Below are positions 44,163 to 52,950 of a stretch of DNA of 64,000 bases, one piece after another. Under the pieces are notes generated by a model. The model had not been told where the DNA came from. It made no database searches and saw only the letters and a program-made list of their open reading frames with translations. This DNA is from Bog-105 sp965277435 (GTDB lineage: Bacteria > Acidobacteriota > Terriglobia > Bryobacterales > Bryobacteraceae). Position numbers and translations under genes: made by a program. The stretch lies in assembly GCA_965277435.1 (NCBI GenBank), contig OZ255821.1, forward strand, positions 682,001-746,000. Direction: 5' to 3'. The stretch's first letter is position 1, and each line of letters starts with the position of its first letter.

Positions 44163-44554
44163 CGGCGTTGTTCGAGGGCGATTCGATTCGCAGGCTCTAC
44201 TCTCTTACCGGCTTTTTCGGGCTTGTTGGATTCACTTGCTTTTTCTGGACGGAGGGCATCCGTATGGCGCTCGCCTTCGCGCTGGGCGCGCTTTGTTCGG
44301 CCGGTAATCTATGGTCCTTTGAACACCTGAGCCGGATCATCGCGCCCGGTGACGACGTGCGCAAGCCATGGCAGGCCGGCACTTACTTCATTCGTTACAT
44401 CCTTCTACTAGGTATTGGCTATGCTATAGTCAAAACTTTGAACGTGAGCCCGTTCGCGGTTGTTTTAGGCCTTTTCGCGAGCACTGCGGCAGTCTTAGTC
44501 TCGCTCATTCTCGAATTAATTCTAAGCTTTAACCACCGGGCCAAGATGCCATAG
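44159..44554 (+). CDS. atpI: AtpI-like ATP synthase accessory membrane protein
   Basis: 131 residues from ATG 44159, overlapping the atpZ stop by 4 nt. Four transmembrane helices (LTGFFGLVGFTCFFW, MALAFALGALCSAG, FIRYILLLGIGYAI, VVLGLFASTAAVLVSLIL) match the ATP synthase I family in size and place. In other bacteria AtpI assists assembly of the c-ring. It ends directly against the atpB start codon. Confidence 0.8.
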   Translation: MTALFEGDSIRRLYSLTGFFGLVGFTCFFWTEGIRMALAFALGALCSAGNLWSFEHLSRIIAPGDDVRKPWQAGTYFIRYILLLGIGYAIVKTLNVSPFAVVLGLFASTAAVLVSLILELILSFNHRAKMP

Positions 44555-45286
44555 ATGACACACGAACTCTGGATTACCGCGATCTTCAATCGTTTTCTTG
44601 CTGGTCCGGCTAACAGCGTGCTGAATGCTGTGCATCATTCCGCGCCCGACGCCGCGAATCCCTGGAGCGACTGGATGGTTTGCGAGATTCTCGTCGTTCT
44701 GTTTATGGTGGCGCTGTTTGGAGTTTTGCGTAGCCGGTTATCTGTTGACAAGCCAGGGAAACTGCAGCATATCTTCGAACTGACTCATGAATTCGTCAAC
44801 GCTTCAGCGGAAGAGGTAGTTGGTCACGATGGCCCGCGCTACGTCGCCTTTTTCGGGACGATCTTTCTGTTTATTCTGTTCATGAATTTGATCGGATTGA
44901 TTCCCGGTTTCGATTCGCCCACGCAGTTTCCGATGGTCCCGCTCGGGTTGGCAGTAGTGACGTTCATTTTCTATCACGGCACAGGCGTACGCGCCAATGG
45001 AGCTGGGTACATCAAGCAATTTCTGGGGCCGTTCCTCCTGCTGATACCTCTTATGCTGCCGATTGAGCTTATCAGCCATTCCGCTCGACCGCTCTCGTTG
45101 ACAGTCCGGCTATGGGCCAACATGTTCGCCGGTGAGCAGGTCTATCTCACCTTTCTTTCACTGACAAAATTAATCCTGCCCGTGATTTTTATTGGGCTGC
45201 ACTTGTTTGTGGGGTTTTTGCAGGCTTATATTTTTATGTTGCTGGCGATGGTTTACGTAGGCGGGGCCGTTTCGCACGAGCATTAG
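44555..45286 (+). CDS. atpB: F-type ATP synthase subunit a
   Basis: 243 residues from ATG 44555, directly after the atpI stop. Five to six transmembrane helices. The essential stator Arg is present in PLSLTVRLWANMFAGE, and the following helices (LILPVIFIGLHLFVGFLQAY, IFMLLAMVYVGGAV) complete the half-channels. FFGTIFLFILFMNLIGLIPG is the other family landmark. It conducts ions to and from the c-ring. It is slightly short at the N-terminus compared with E. coli. Confidence 0.96.
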   Translation: MTHELWITAIFNRFLAGPANSVLNAVHHSAPDAANPWSDWMVCEILVVLFMVALFGVLRSRLSVDKPGKLQHIFELTHEFVNASAEEVVGHDGPRYVAFFGTIFLFILFMNLIGLIPGFDSPTQFPMVPLGLAVVTFIFYHGTGVRANGAGYIKQFLGPFLLLIPLMLPIELISHSARPLSLTVRLWANMFAGEQVYLTFLSLTKLILPVIFIGLHLFVGFLQAYIFMLLAMVYVGGAVSHEH

Positions 45287-45375
45287 GCATCATCAGCTTT
45301 CAGTGTGAGCGCCCGGCGTCCCAATGCGCGGTGTCGAACCACCTCCTGAAAGCAATCATTCATAGGAGAGAACAC

Positions 45376-45681
45376 TTGAAAAACAAACTATTTCTGCTGG
45401 TCATGACGATGTTTGCCATGGCGAGCCCAATTCTGGCGCAGGGCGATCAGGCCGGCGGTGGTGGAAATAAGAACCATCTCGCGGCGGCTTACCTGGCAAT
45501 GGGTATTGCCTCCGGTTTGTGCGGCATCGGTCAGGGTAGAGCAACCGCTTCTGCCGCGGAGGCCATGGCGCGTAACCCGGGCGCAATTGCCGCGATTCGC
45601 GTGGCGCTGATCCTTGGTCTGGTTTTGATCGAATCGCTGGCGCTGTACACGCTGGTTATCACGTTTATCGTCGGCAAATAA
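45376..45681 (+). CDS. atpE: F-type ATP synthase subunit c with signal-like N-terminus
   Basis: 101 residues from TTG 45376, chosen because AGGAGAG lies 5 nt upstream and the frame before it has no ribosome site. Residues 1-22 look like a cleavable signal (FLLVMTMFAMASPILAQ), followed by a Gly-rich stretch. The hairpin proper has helix 1 with GIGQG, the polar loop ARNPGA, and helix 2 with LIESLALY. The Gln, the ion-binding Glu 33 residues later, the next Ser and the Tyr five on are the ligands typical of Na+-binding c-rings; the usual Thr after Ser is Leu. A terminator follows, and atpF, atpH, atpA and later genes are absent here. Confidence 0.93.
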   Translation: MKNKLFLLVMTMFAMASPILAQGDQAGGGGNKNHLAAAYLAMGIASGLCGIGQGRATASAAEAMARNPGAIAAIRVALILGLVLIESLALYTLVITFIVGK

Positions 45682-45699
45682 ACGATCTAAAAAACTCCT

Positions 45700-45743
45700 G
45701 GGCCTGGGGACGCGAACACGTCTCACAGGCCCGTTCCATTTTT
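45700..45743 (+). terminator. Rho-independent terminator after atpE
   Basis: GGGCCTG (45700-45706) pairs with CAGGCCC (45726-45732). Inside it GACG can pair with CGTC, and five T residues follow after a GTTCCA spacer. It closes the ubiX-atpE operon 18 nt after its stop. Confidence 0.75.
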
Positions 45744-45750
45744 CCTGCGC

Positions 45751-46635
45751 ATGAAACTCCAAGGTATCTTCCCAGCTCTCACCACCTCCTTCGATCACGA
45801 AGGCAATCTCTACAAAGTCAAAGTCCAGCACAATATCGACAAGCTCAATGCAATCAACCTGAGCGGCTACGTGGTCTGCGGCTCAACGGGAGAAACGCCT
45901 CTGCTCAGCAGTGAAGAGCGCCTGCAGTTGATGGGGTGGGTGAAGGAATCCAGCGCCCCGGGAAAAACTTTGATCGCGGGTGTCGGCGCAGAGAGCGTAC
46001 ATGAAACGGTGCGTATGGCGAACCGAGCCGCCGAAATCGGCTACGACGCCGCGCTGGTGCTCACGCCTTTTTATTACCGCATTCAGATGTACCGCCCCGA
46101 CACGCAGGCACTATTCTTCCGAGCCGTCGCGGACCGTTCGAAAATACCAGTCATCCTCTACAACATTCCGCAAGTCACCGGCTACGACCTGCCGGTAGAA
46201 CTGTTGGCCGAACTCTCGCACCATCCGAACATCGTGGGTCTGAAGGACAGCTCGGGCAACATGCCGAAACTGGGTGAGACCGTGAAGGCCGTAAAGCCTG
46301 GATTCGCCTGCCTAACGGGCGCCGGCGGCGGCATCTTCGAAGGCCTGCAACTCGGCGCGACGGGCGCCATCCTGGCGATTGCGAATGCCCTCCCCTATGC
46401 TTGTCTGACCATCTGGGAAGCCTTCCGCGGACGCGATCATGAAGCCGCCGCAGACTGGCAAGCCCGCATAGCGCCGGCAGTGAAGCTAATAGCCGCCCAG
46501 CACGGCATCCCGGCTCTAAAGCACGCGATGGATTTGAACGGATATTACGGAGGAGTGCCACGGTTGCCGTTTTTGCCGGTACCCGCGGCGGTGAAAGAGC
46601 AAGTGGAAGATGTTTTAAAGGAATTGAAAGGATAG
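45751..46635 (+). CDS. DapA/N-acetylneuraminate lyase-family class I aldolase
   Basis: 294 residues from ATG 45751. The TIM-barrel landmarks are intact: GSTGETPLLSSEER (carboxylate loop), YNIPQVTG with the proton-shuttle Tyr, GLKDSSGN with the Schiff-base Lys, and TGAGGGIFEGLQLGATG. It could be 4-hydroxy-tetrahydrodipicolinate synthase (lysine/diaminopimelate synthesis) or a 4-hydroxy-2-oxoglutarate-type aldolase; the VVCGSTGE and LTPFYYR stretches resemble the latter group, so no gene symbol is given. No other lysine gene is near. It converges on gmd with 7 nt between. Confidence 0.87.
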   Translation: MKLQGIFPALTTSFDHEGNLYKVKVQHNIDKLNAINLSGYVVCGSTGETPLLSSEERLQLMGWVKESSAPGKTLIAGVGAESVHETVRMANRAAEIGYDAALVLTPFYYRIQMYRPDTQALFFRAVADRSKIPVILYNIPQVTGYDLPVELLAELSHHPNIVGLKDSSGNMPKLGETVKAVKPGFACLTGAGGGIFEGLQLGATGAILAIANALPYACLTIWEAFRGRDHEAAADWQARIAPAVKLIAAQHGIPALKHAMDLNGYYGGVPRLPFLPVPAAVKEQVEDVLKELKG

Positions 46636-46642
46636 ATTCAGT

Positions 46643-47671
46643 TCAGCGCGTCGACGCTCCCGCCGCTCTCGAGGCTGATGCCAATATCATTTTTTCCACC
46701 CCCAACGCTCGGCAATCGCACCCCACCATTTCTTCGACCAACTCCTTAAATGTTATTCGGGGCGTCCAGCCTAGATTTGCTTTGGCTTTGGAAGCGTCGC
46801 CCATGAGCAGTTCCACCTCGGCGGGCCGAAATAGCTGATCATCGCTGACCAAGAAATCCTGACATTTCAAGCCAACGCAATCGAAGGCGCGTGCAGCAAA
46901 ATCGAGGACGGAATGAGTCTGGCCAGTCGCGATAACGTAGTCGTCCGGCTGATCCTGCTGTAGCATCAACCACATCGCATACACATACTCTTGGGCGTGT
47001 CCCCAATCGCGTTTCGCGGTCAAATTACCCAGCTTTAGATCTTTGCTCTTGCCCGCTAAGATCCGGGCCACGCCCCGGCTGATTTTCCGGGTCACAAATT
47101 CGAATCCGCGCCGAGGGGACTCGTGATTGAAAAGAATGCCAGTGCTTGCGTGTAGGCCGTAAGCTTCACGATAGTTTCGGGTCAGTTCGTAACCGGCAAC
47201 CTTGCTAATTCCATATGCTGAGCGCGGGTGCAAGCGGGTCCGTTCGCTCTGGGGCGTCTCTTCAACTTTGCCGAACATCTCACTGGTTCCGGCGAAATAT
47301 ACGCGGCAATGCGGCGTCAGACGCTTTATAGCGCCAAGTACATGGTGCGTACCGTTGATATTAGTATTCAGAGTTGAGAACTCGTCATCGAACGAATAGC
47401 TTACGAAACTCTGGGCAGCTAGATGATAACATTCGTCTGGACCCACGTTTTCAATGACGTTGTGGACGCTGCCGTAGCTTTCCAGTGAGGCGGCATGCAA
47501 ATGTACTTGGTCAAGTACATTCGTTATCCGGGCAAGCCTATGCTCGGGATCCTCTAGAGCAATGCGGCGGACGATGCCGTGAACTTCATATTCTCTTGAC
47601 AACAATAATTCGGCAAGGTAAGAACCATCTTGCCCTGTAATGCCCGTGATGAGAGCCTTACGCTTGCGCAT
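46643..47671 (-). CDS. gmd: GDP-mannose 4,6-dehydratase
   Basis: 342 residues from ATG 47671. The extended short-chain dehydrogenase fold has the cofactor motif GITGQDGSYLAELLL, the catalytic Tyr and Lys in RSAYGISKVAGY, a Thr-Ser pair in AGTSEMFG, and GDP-mannose contacts in FNHESPRRGFEFVTRK. The active-site Glu is in TSEMF. It converts GDP-mannose to GDP-4-keto-6-deoxymannose, precursor of fucose, rhamnose or perosamine units. It borders the glycan gene cluster on the opposite strand, which fits a supply role. Confidence 0.94.
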   Translation of the reverse strand: MRKRKALITGITGQDGSYLAELLLSREYEVHGIVRRIALEDPEHRLARITNVLDQVHLHAASLESYGSVHNVIENVGPDECYHLAAQSFVSYSFDDEFSTLNTNINGTHHVLGAIKRLTPHCRVYFAGTSEMFGKVEETPQSERTRLHPRSAYGISKVAGYELTRNYREAYGLHASTGILFNHESPRRGFEFVTRKISRGVARILAGKSKDLKLGNLTAKRDWGHAQEYVYAMWLMLQQDQPDDYVIATGQTHSVLDFAARAFDCVGLKCQDFLVSDDQLFRPAEVELLMGDASKAKANLGWTPRITFKELVEEMVGCDCRALGVEKMILASASRAAGASTR

Positions 47672-47785
47672 TGATCACCAGGAGTTTGTTTGAAAAAGCC
47701 AGCACAGGCAGAAGTCTATCAGATGAACAAGCAATTTTCTCGTGCTACAGTCCCCCCGGACAGAGCCCGCCTAGATGCTTGACAG

Positions 47786-48259
47786 GTGATCAGCAATCAT
47801 ATTATTTTCGTCATGTCTAGCCGCCGAAGTGGCTCAACGCGGGTAAGTCATGTGCTTGGAAGTCTGCATGAAAGCGCCTTTTTAGGCGAATATTACCTCG
47901 CTCAGGAAAAGGATTTAAAGCCAGCCTTGTTCGTGGTGCGCGCCAATTCGCGTGCCAATCTGCCCAGCGCTTAGTGGCTGCGAAGATATACCTGGCGAAG
48001 ATGCATTTGCGTTTTGAGTGAGCACGGACTAGAGGTCCAATACTGGTCGATAGTTGCAAAAGTTCAGGCTGGCCCAATATTGCGCGAACGGTCGGACTAC
48101 GAAGTGTTGTTCCTTCTTCTTCGTGATACGCGTGCTTGGTGGACCTCAGAACTCCCAATTGGCTCTTTACCTGCTCGCTCAGATCCGAATGTGGCGCATG
48201 GAACGAAAAGTCCTTGTGTTAACATGATTATTCTGAAAATTGCCGATGCCGGATTTTAG
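47786..48259 (+). pseudogene. Degraded sulfotransferase gene
   Basis: From GTG 47786 the frame reads IIFVMSSRRSGSTRVSHVLG then SAFLGEYYL, a good match to the PAPS-binding opening of sulfotransferases (a phosphate loop like RSGSTLLSHLLG). It stops after 62 codons. A second piece from 48014 reads DYEVLFLLLRDTRAWWTSEL, like the 3'-phosphate-binding LVRDPRA segment. The pieces are in different frames and much of the middle is missing. It is AT-richer than the region to its left. The match is by eye and short, so some doubt remains. Confidence 0.5.
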
Positions 48260-48262
48260 CGA

Positions 48263-51200
48263 GTGTGTGATCGATTGTTATCAGACCTTAGCAGTCTTTT
48301 TGATGCTTCTTACTATGAGACAGGGTTGGGTTCCCCGTACAAACGGAATTCCCACTGGCTGAACTTTTTTGGCGTGGTCGCTGACGAAATCAATCGCTCT
48401 CTTAGGCCAAGCACCGTTTTTGATGCCGGTTGCGCACTTGGCTTCCTCGTAGAGTCCTTCTGGGATCGAGGCATCGAATGCTACGGAATCGACATATCCG
48501 AATATGCAATCTCTCAGGTTCGCCGGGATATGCAGCCATATTGCAGGAGACAGTCAATCCTGGATCCAATCAATGGCCGTTACGATCTAGTAACTTGCAT
48601 TGAGGTGCTTGAACATTTGCAGCCCGATGATACGGAACTTGCGATAAGTAATATCACTTCGGCCAGCGATGCAATCCTGTTCTCCTCTACACCCGATGAT
48701 TTAACTGAGACCACCCATTTCAATGTTAGGCCAGTAATTGGCTGGCTCACGCTCTTTCAAAAGTTTGGTTTCGCGCCAGACTACAATTTCGATGCAGGTT
48801 TCGTCGCTCCTCACGCCATACTGTTACGGAAACAAGCGGCCGCTCCAGAAAGCGTTTTAGTCCTGTTCAGTAAGTGGCTTAAATTGAGAAGCGCCCTCAA
48901 TGAGCGAGAGCGGCGGATTGCCTCTTTAGAGGAACGTACTTCTGAATATGGCGTCAGGCTGAATGAGGCCGAGTTGCTTAAGCAGGAATCGGGCCGCAAT
49001 GCGGGCGAAATGGAGAGCCTTCGAGAGCAGTTCAGGCGATCCAGTGCCGAACTCGACGAGCTTCGGCAAGAGCGCCTTCAGCTGTCTAAGCAACTAACAA
49101 AGGCGAAAGAGCAGGGCGAGCGTACATCTAGAACGATTGCTGAGCTTCGATCTAAGCATTCGGAAACCTCAATCGAATTTGAACCGAATGCCCTACGTGA
49201 GAGAACTAGCTCGCCCCCGGTGTCCGTTATCCTCCCGCCTGCTCCGGAGGCCGAACCGTCCAGGCTGGAATTTAAGGAGAAGCTAGAGAGCAAACAACGA
49301 GCGTTATACTCTGCAAATCGAAAGACTAAGCTGCAGCAAGAACAAATAGCTCAGTTAGGTAAGATTCTTGATAATTTAAGAGCAAGACTCCGTGTTACTG
49401 AAGTTGAGCATGCTCTTCGGTCCGTTAACGTTACGCTCGTACCGCTGGGGAGATTGGCAAAGATGACGCTAACGGAAGTGAACTCTCGGTTAACTGGCAA
49501 ACGTCGAGATCGCCTCAAAGAAAGACTTGATCTTCTACGTCGAATCGAGTCGATCGGTAAATCTTCCTTTTTCGACCCGGCTTGGTACTCGGAAGCCTAT
49601 CCTGACTTGAGCGGTTGCAACGACCTTTTATTCCATTACGCAACGCAAGGATGGAAGGAGGGACGGAATCCAGGGCCTGAGTTCAATGGCAATTTATATC
49701 TAGAGCACTATCCCGATGTGGCGAATTCAGGAATAAATCCTCTTATGCATTACCTTGAATTCGGAAAGGCCGAGGGACGCAAAATCGACTCAGTTCTGCT
49801 CGAAGACGGGAGCCGGTCGAGTGTTGCCCTGCAGAAACAGGCGGAACTCATCGCTCATTCCCCACTGTTTGATAGCGATTGGTACTTGGACAATTATCCC
49901 GACGTTGCGGCAGCCGGTCTCGATCCAATTTGGCACTACCTGGAACATGGTGAACACGAGGGTAGAAATCCAGGACCCCTGTTCAATTCCTCCTGGTACT
50001 TAATTCGTTATCCCGACGTCAAGGAAAGTGGCGTGAACGCGCTTGCACACTATCTCGAACGGGGCACTCAGGAATCGCGAGAAACTCAACCCGTCGACAC
50101 GACTACCACAGAGACCCGATTAGCCAAAGTTGCGCCAGACGGCGAATTTGACAGGCGCATCGAGATGATGAGTGCGTCATCGCTTTTTGACCCACAGTGG
50201 TACCTTGCACAGTATCCAGAAGTCAAACTCTTCGAGAAAGGCCCGTTTGTTCATTACCTTGAAATCGGTGGTCACGAGGGCCGAAATCCAGGCCCGAATT
50301 TCGATGCCAGTTGGTATCTCAGGCGAAATCCGGATGTTTCAGCCGCAAACCTCAACCCCCTGCTCCACTACCTGGAATACGGTGTCTCGGAAAATCGTGC
50401 TATTCGTCCGGCAGCTAGCACGCGAACCATCGACGCATTGCTGCAAAGTCATTTCCCGGCCTTAACCATACCTACCTTCCATGTTCCAGCCATGCCACGC
50501 AGGCTAACCGTAATAACAGACAGCATCAATTCGGGACGCCTCTATGGGGGAGTCGGCACTGCCCTTATTCTTTCTGCGCTGTTGGCGAAACGCATCGGGG
50601 CTGACCTCCGAGTCGTGACCCGTAACGAGGCGTCAATTACGGCCAACGTAAGCCACATCTTTGAAGTGAATGGAGTTTCCTGGGAAAAGGACATCGAGTT
50701 TTTGTTTGTTCCGCTAGATGGAAGCCGCCACATGGCGGTTTCCGAGAACGATTTCTTCCTCACTACTTCCTGGTGGACTACTCGAGCAGCGCGTCAGGCT
50801 ATTGAGGTCTCCCGCATCTTCTACCTTCTTCAGGAAGACGAAAGAATGTTCTATCCTTATGGTGACGAGCGCCTTCGATGCGAGGAGGTGCTCCACGACG
50901 AAAACCTCACCTTCATTGTCAATTCCGAGTTACTGTTCCAACATCTCGTTACCGGATCTGAATGTTTGGCAAATGTGGAAAGGAACGGGATGTGGTTCGA
51001 GCCCGCCTTCCCTGCCTGCAACTACTATCCAGAACAAGCAGATCGACTATCCGTGAACAGGCGTTTTCTTTTTTACGCCCGACCGGAAAATCTTCGTAAT
51101 TTATACTGGCGTGGACTGGAGGTAATCGGCTCCGCTATCGAAAGTGGGACCTTTCGTGAATACGAGTGGGAATTTAATTTCGTCGGTCACGGGATCGAGA

Positions 51201-51598
51201 CTCCGGTTCTTCCCAGTGGCACCCGCCTTGCGGTCCATCAAAATCTGTCTTGGGAAGAATACGCCCGTCTGATTCGTGGAATGGATGTAGCGCTTTGCCT
51301 CATGGATACCCCACACCCGAGTTACCCACCGTTAGACTTGGCCGCCAGTGGGGCTATTGTCGTGACGAATCAGCGTGGACTGAAATCGTCGCTTGACCGC
51401 TATTCGGAAAACATCCTGTGCTGTGAGCCAAACGTCGGGGCTCTCACAACAGGCTTGCGAAACGCGGTCCAGCGCCTTACAGATGAGGCATTAAGGCTCT
51501 CCAACTACTCACGTAATGGCCTCTCAAGAAATTGGGACACTACTCTAGCTCCAGTTTTGGGGAAACTAGCTGAATTCATCGATAATGGGAGACCGTAA
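48263..51598 (+). CDS. Multidomain glycan protein: methyltransferase, coiled coil, six YPDV repeats, WsaF-like glycosyltransferase
   Basis: 1111 residues from GTG 48263; no clear ribosome site, so the start is uncertain. Residues 1-190: SAM methyltransferase with VFDAGCALGFL (motif I), YGIDIS and VTCIEVLEHL. Residues of about 205-400: charged coiled coil. Residues of about 430-715: six repeats of about 40 residues with the consensus FDxxWYLxxYPDVxxxGxNPLxHYLxxGxxEGRxPGP, in three pairs separated by short linkers. Residues of about 745-1111: GT-B type glycosyltransferase resembling the rhamnosyltransferase WsaF (LYGGVGTALILSALLAK, SWWTTRAAR, DVALCLMDTPHPSYPPLDLA). The layout suggests a processive or scaffolded enzyme that methylates and extends a surface polysaccharide. 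The next gene starts 3 nt after its stop. Confidence 0.85.
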   Translation: MCDRLLSDLSSLFDASYYETGLGSPYKRNSHWLNFFGVVADEINRSLRPSTVFDAGCALGFLVESFWDRGIECYGIDISEYAISQVRRDMQPYCRRQSILDPINGRYDLVTCIEVLEHLQPDDTELAISNITSASDAILFSSTPDDLTETTHFNVRPVIGWLTLFQKFGFAPDYNFDAGFVAPHAILLRKQAAAPESVLVLFSKWLKLRSALNERERRIASLEERTSEYGVRLNEAELLKQESGRNAGEMESLREQFRRSSAELDELRQERLQLSKQLTKAKEQGERTSRTIAELRSKHSETSIEFEPNALRERTSSPPVSVILPPAPEAEPSRLEFKEKLESKQRALYSANRKTKLQQEQIAQLGKILDNLRARLRVTEVEHALRSVNVTLVPLGRLAKMTLTEVNSRLTGKRRDRLKERLDLLRRIESIGKSSFFDPAWYSEAYPDLSGCNDLLFHYATQGWKEGRNPGPEFNGNLYLEHYPDVANSGINPLMHYLEFGKAEGRKIDSVLLEDGSRSSVALQKQAELIAHSPLFDSDWYLDNYPDVAAAGLDPIWHYLEHGEHEGRNPGPLFNSSWYLIRYPDVKESGVNALAHYLERGTQESRETQPVDTTTTETRLAKVAPDGEFDRRIEMMSASSLFDPQWYLAQYPEVKLFEKGPFVHYLEIGGHEGRNPGPNFDASWYLRRNPDVSAANLNPLLHYLEYGVSENRAIRPAASTRTIDALLQSHFPALTIPTFHVPAMPRRLTVITDSINSGRLYGGVGTALILSALLAKRIGADLRVVTRNEASITANVSHIFEVNGVSWEKDIEFLFVPLDGSRHMAVSENDFFLTTSWWTTRAARQAIEVSRIFYLLQEDERMFYPYGDERLRCEEVLHDENLTFIVNSELLFQHLVTGSECLANVERNGMWFEPAFPACNYYPEQADRLSVNRRFLFYARPENLRNLYWRGLEVIGSAIESGTFREYEWEFNFVGHGIETPVLPSGTRLAVHQNLSWEEYARLIRGMDVALCLMDTPHPSYPPLDLAASGAIVVTNQRGLKSSLDRYSENILCCEPNVGALTTGLRNAVQRLTDEALRLSNYSRNGLSRNWDTTLAPVLGKLAEFIDNGRP

Positions 51599-51601
51599 GT
51601 C

Positions 51602-52906
51602 TTGCTTTTAGCCGCCCGCATCTCTCAAATACCATTTCAGCCCCCTTGGGAACTAAGTTTCGAGGATCGAGTCGCGGATCTTGCGAAACGAGAGCGACGA
51701 ATAGCGTATTTTTACGAAAAGCCTGATACGAGCACGTTTCGTTATCGGGTCTTTAACATGGTTGCGGCTATCAACTCAGCTCCCGAACTCGGGATCTCCG
51801 CTTCTTGGTTCACGCTCGCAGACCTTAGACGGGCTGACCGCTTTATCGATCAGGCCGACGTGCTCGTCGTTTGTCGCACCCGTTACGATGCTGAGGTCAA
51901 TCGAATGATTGGACGGGCAAGGGCGCGCAAAATTCCAATCCTGTTCGATATCGACGATTTTGTATTTGATACCGGCTACATACCACTGATCCTCGATGCC
52001 CTCGATTTAGATTTGGAGTCGCAAAAAGTATTGGACTCGTGGTTTGCAAGTATCGGACGGATTGGGGCGACTCTTCGTCTCTGCGACGGCGCCATCACCA
52101 CAAACCGATTCTTGGCCGAGCGGATTCAGGTCTTCGATTCCCGCATCGTTCCCAAAATCGTGCCCAATTTTCTGAACCGCTTACAACAAGAGCAATCAGA
52201 GGTGATCTGGAAAGCAAAGCAAAAATCTCATTTCGCCAGAGATAAGAACATACACATCGGGTATTTTAGTGGAACTCCGACTCATAACCACGATTTTCAA
52301 ATAGCTAGCTCAGCGCTGGCGAAGCTGCTGGATACTGACCCTCGTATAGTTATTCGGGTGGTGGGCTTCCTCGCCACCAAAGGTCCGATGTCACGACATG
52401 CAGATCGTATACAAATCCATCCTCTTCAAGACTTCTTGAACCTACAGCGTCTCATCGGCGAAGTAGAAGTCAATATCGCGCCCGTACAGAATAATATTTT
52501 TTCAAATTGCAAATCTGAGTTGAAGTTCTTCGAAGCGGCAAGCGTCGGGACTCTGACTATCGCATCACCGACCTTTGCCTTCCGAAACTCTATCCGGGAT
52601 GGCGAGAACGGACTTTTGGCTAGCGCGCACGAATGGCAAGCGAAACTCGAAGTCGCTCTCGACAAGCTGGCACAGCCTGAGAAATACGCCGAAATCGTCG
52701 ATTTCGCGCATACACAAGCTGTCGAGAGATTTGGCTGGGATTGTTTTGCAACGCGGATTGCAGAAGCAGTATTTGGAGGGCAGGGAGACGGAGATAGCAG
52801 CCCACTAGATGCCGCTCAACACTGGAAAGGTGTGAGAGCTGCAGAAGCACCCTGGCAGGGAGCTGAGCAAGCAAGGGCTATGGCCGCCCACCCCGCGTCA
52901 GCTTGA
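51602..52906 (+). CDS. GT4-like glycosyltransferase
   Basis: 434 residues from TTG 51602, 3 nt after the previous stop, so translation is probably coupled. The fold is GT-B: an N-domain with YFYEKPDTSTFRYRVFNM and ILFDIDDFVFD, then a C-domain with HIGYFSGTPTHNHDF, VVGFLATKGP and a donor-site region (VEVNIAPVQNNIFSNCKSEL, KFFEAASVGTLTIASPTFAF). The acidic E of KFFEAASVG is in the usual nucleotide-sugar contact position. It probably adds one sugar in the same glycan pathway. The donor cannot be told from the sequence. Confidence 0.83.
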   Translation: MLLAARISQIPFQPPWELSFEDRVADLAKRERRIAYFYEKPDTSTFRYRVFNMVAAINSAPELGISASWFTLADLRRADRFIDQADVLVVCRTRYDAEVNRMIGRARARKIPILFDIDDFVFDTGYIPLILDALDLDLESQKVLDSWFASIGRIGATLRLCDGAITTNRFLAERIQVFDSRIVPKIVPNFLNRLQQEQSEVIWKAKQKSHFARDKNIHIGYFSGTPTHNHDFQIASSALAKLLDTDPRIVIRVVGFLATKGPMSRHADRIQIHPLQDFLNLQRLIGEVEVNIAPVQNNIFSNCKSELKFFEAASVGTLTIASPTFAFRNSIRDGENGLLASAHEWQAKLEVALDKLAQPEKYAEIVDFAHTQAVERFGWDCFATRIAEAVFGGQGDGDSSPLDAAQHWKGVRAAEAPWQGAEQARAMAAHPASA

Positions 52907-52950
52907 GCCGTGATTTTCACATTAGACTTAATCTTGACGCTGAATTTTAA

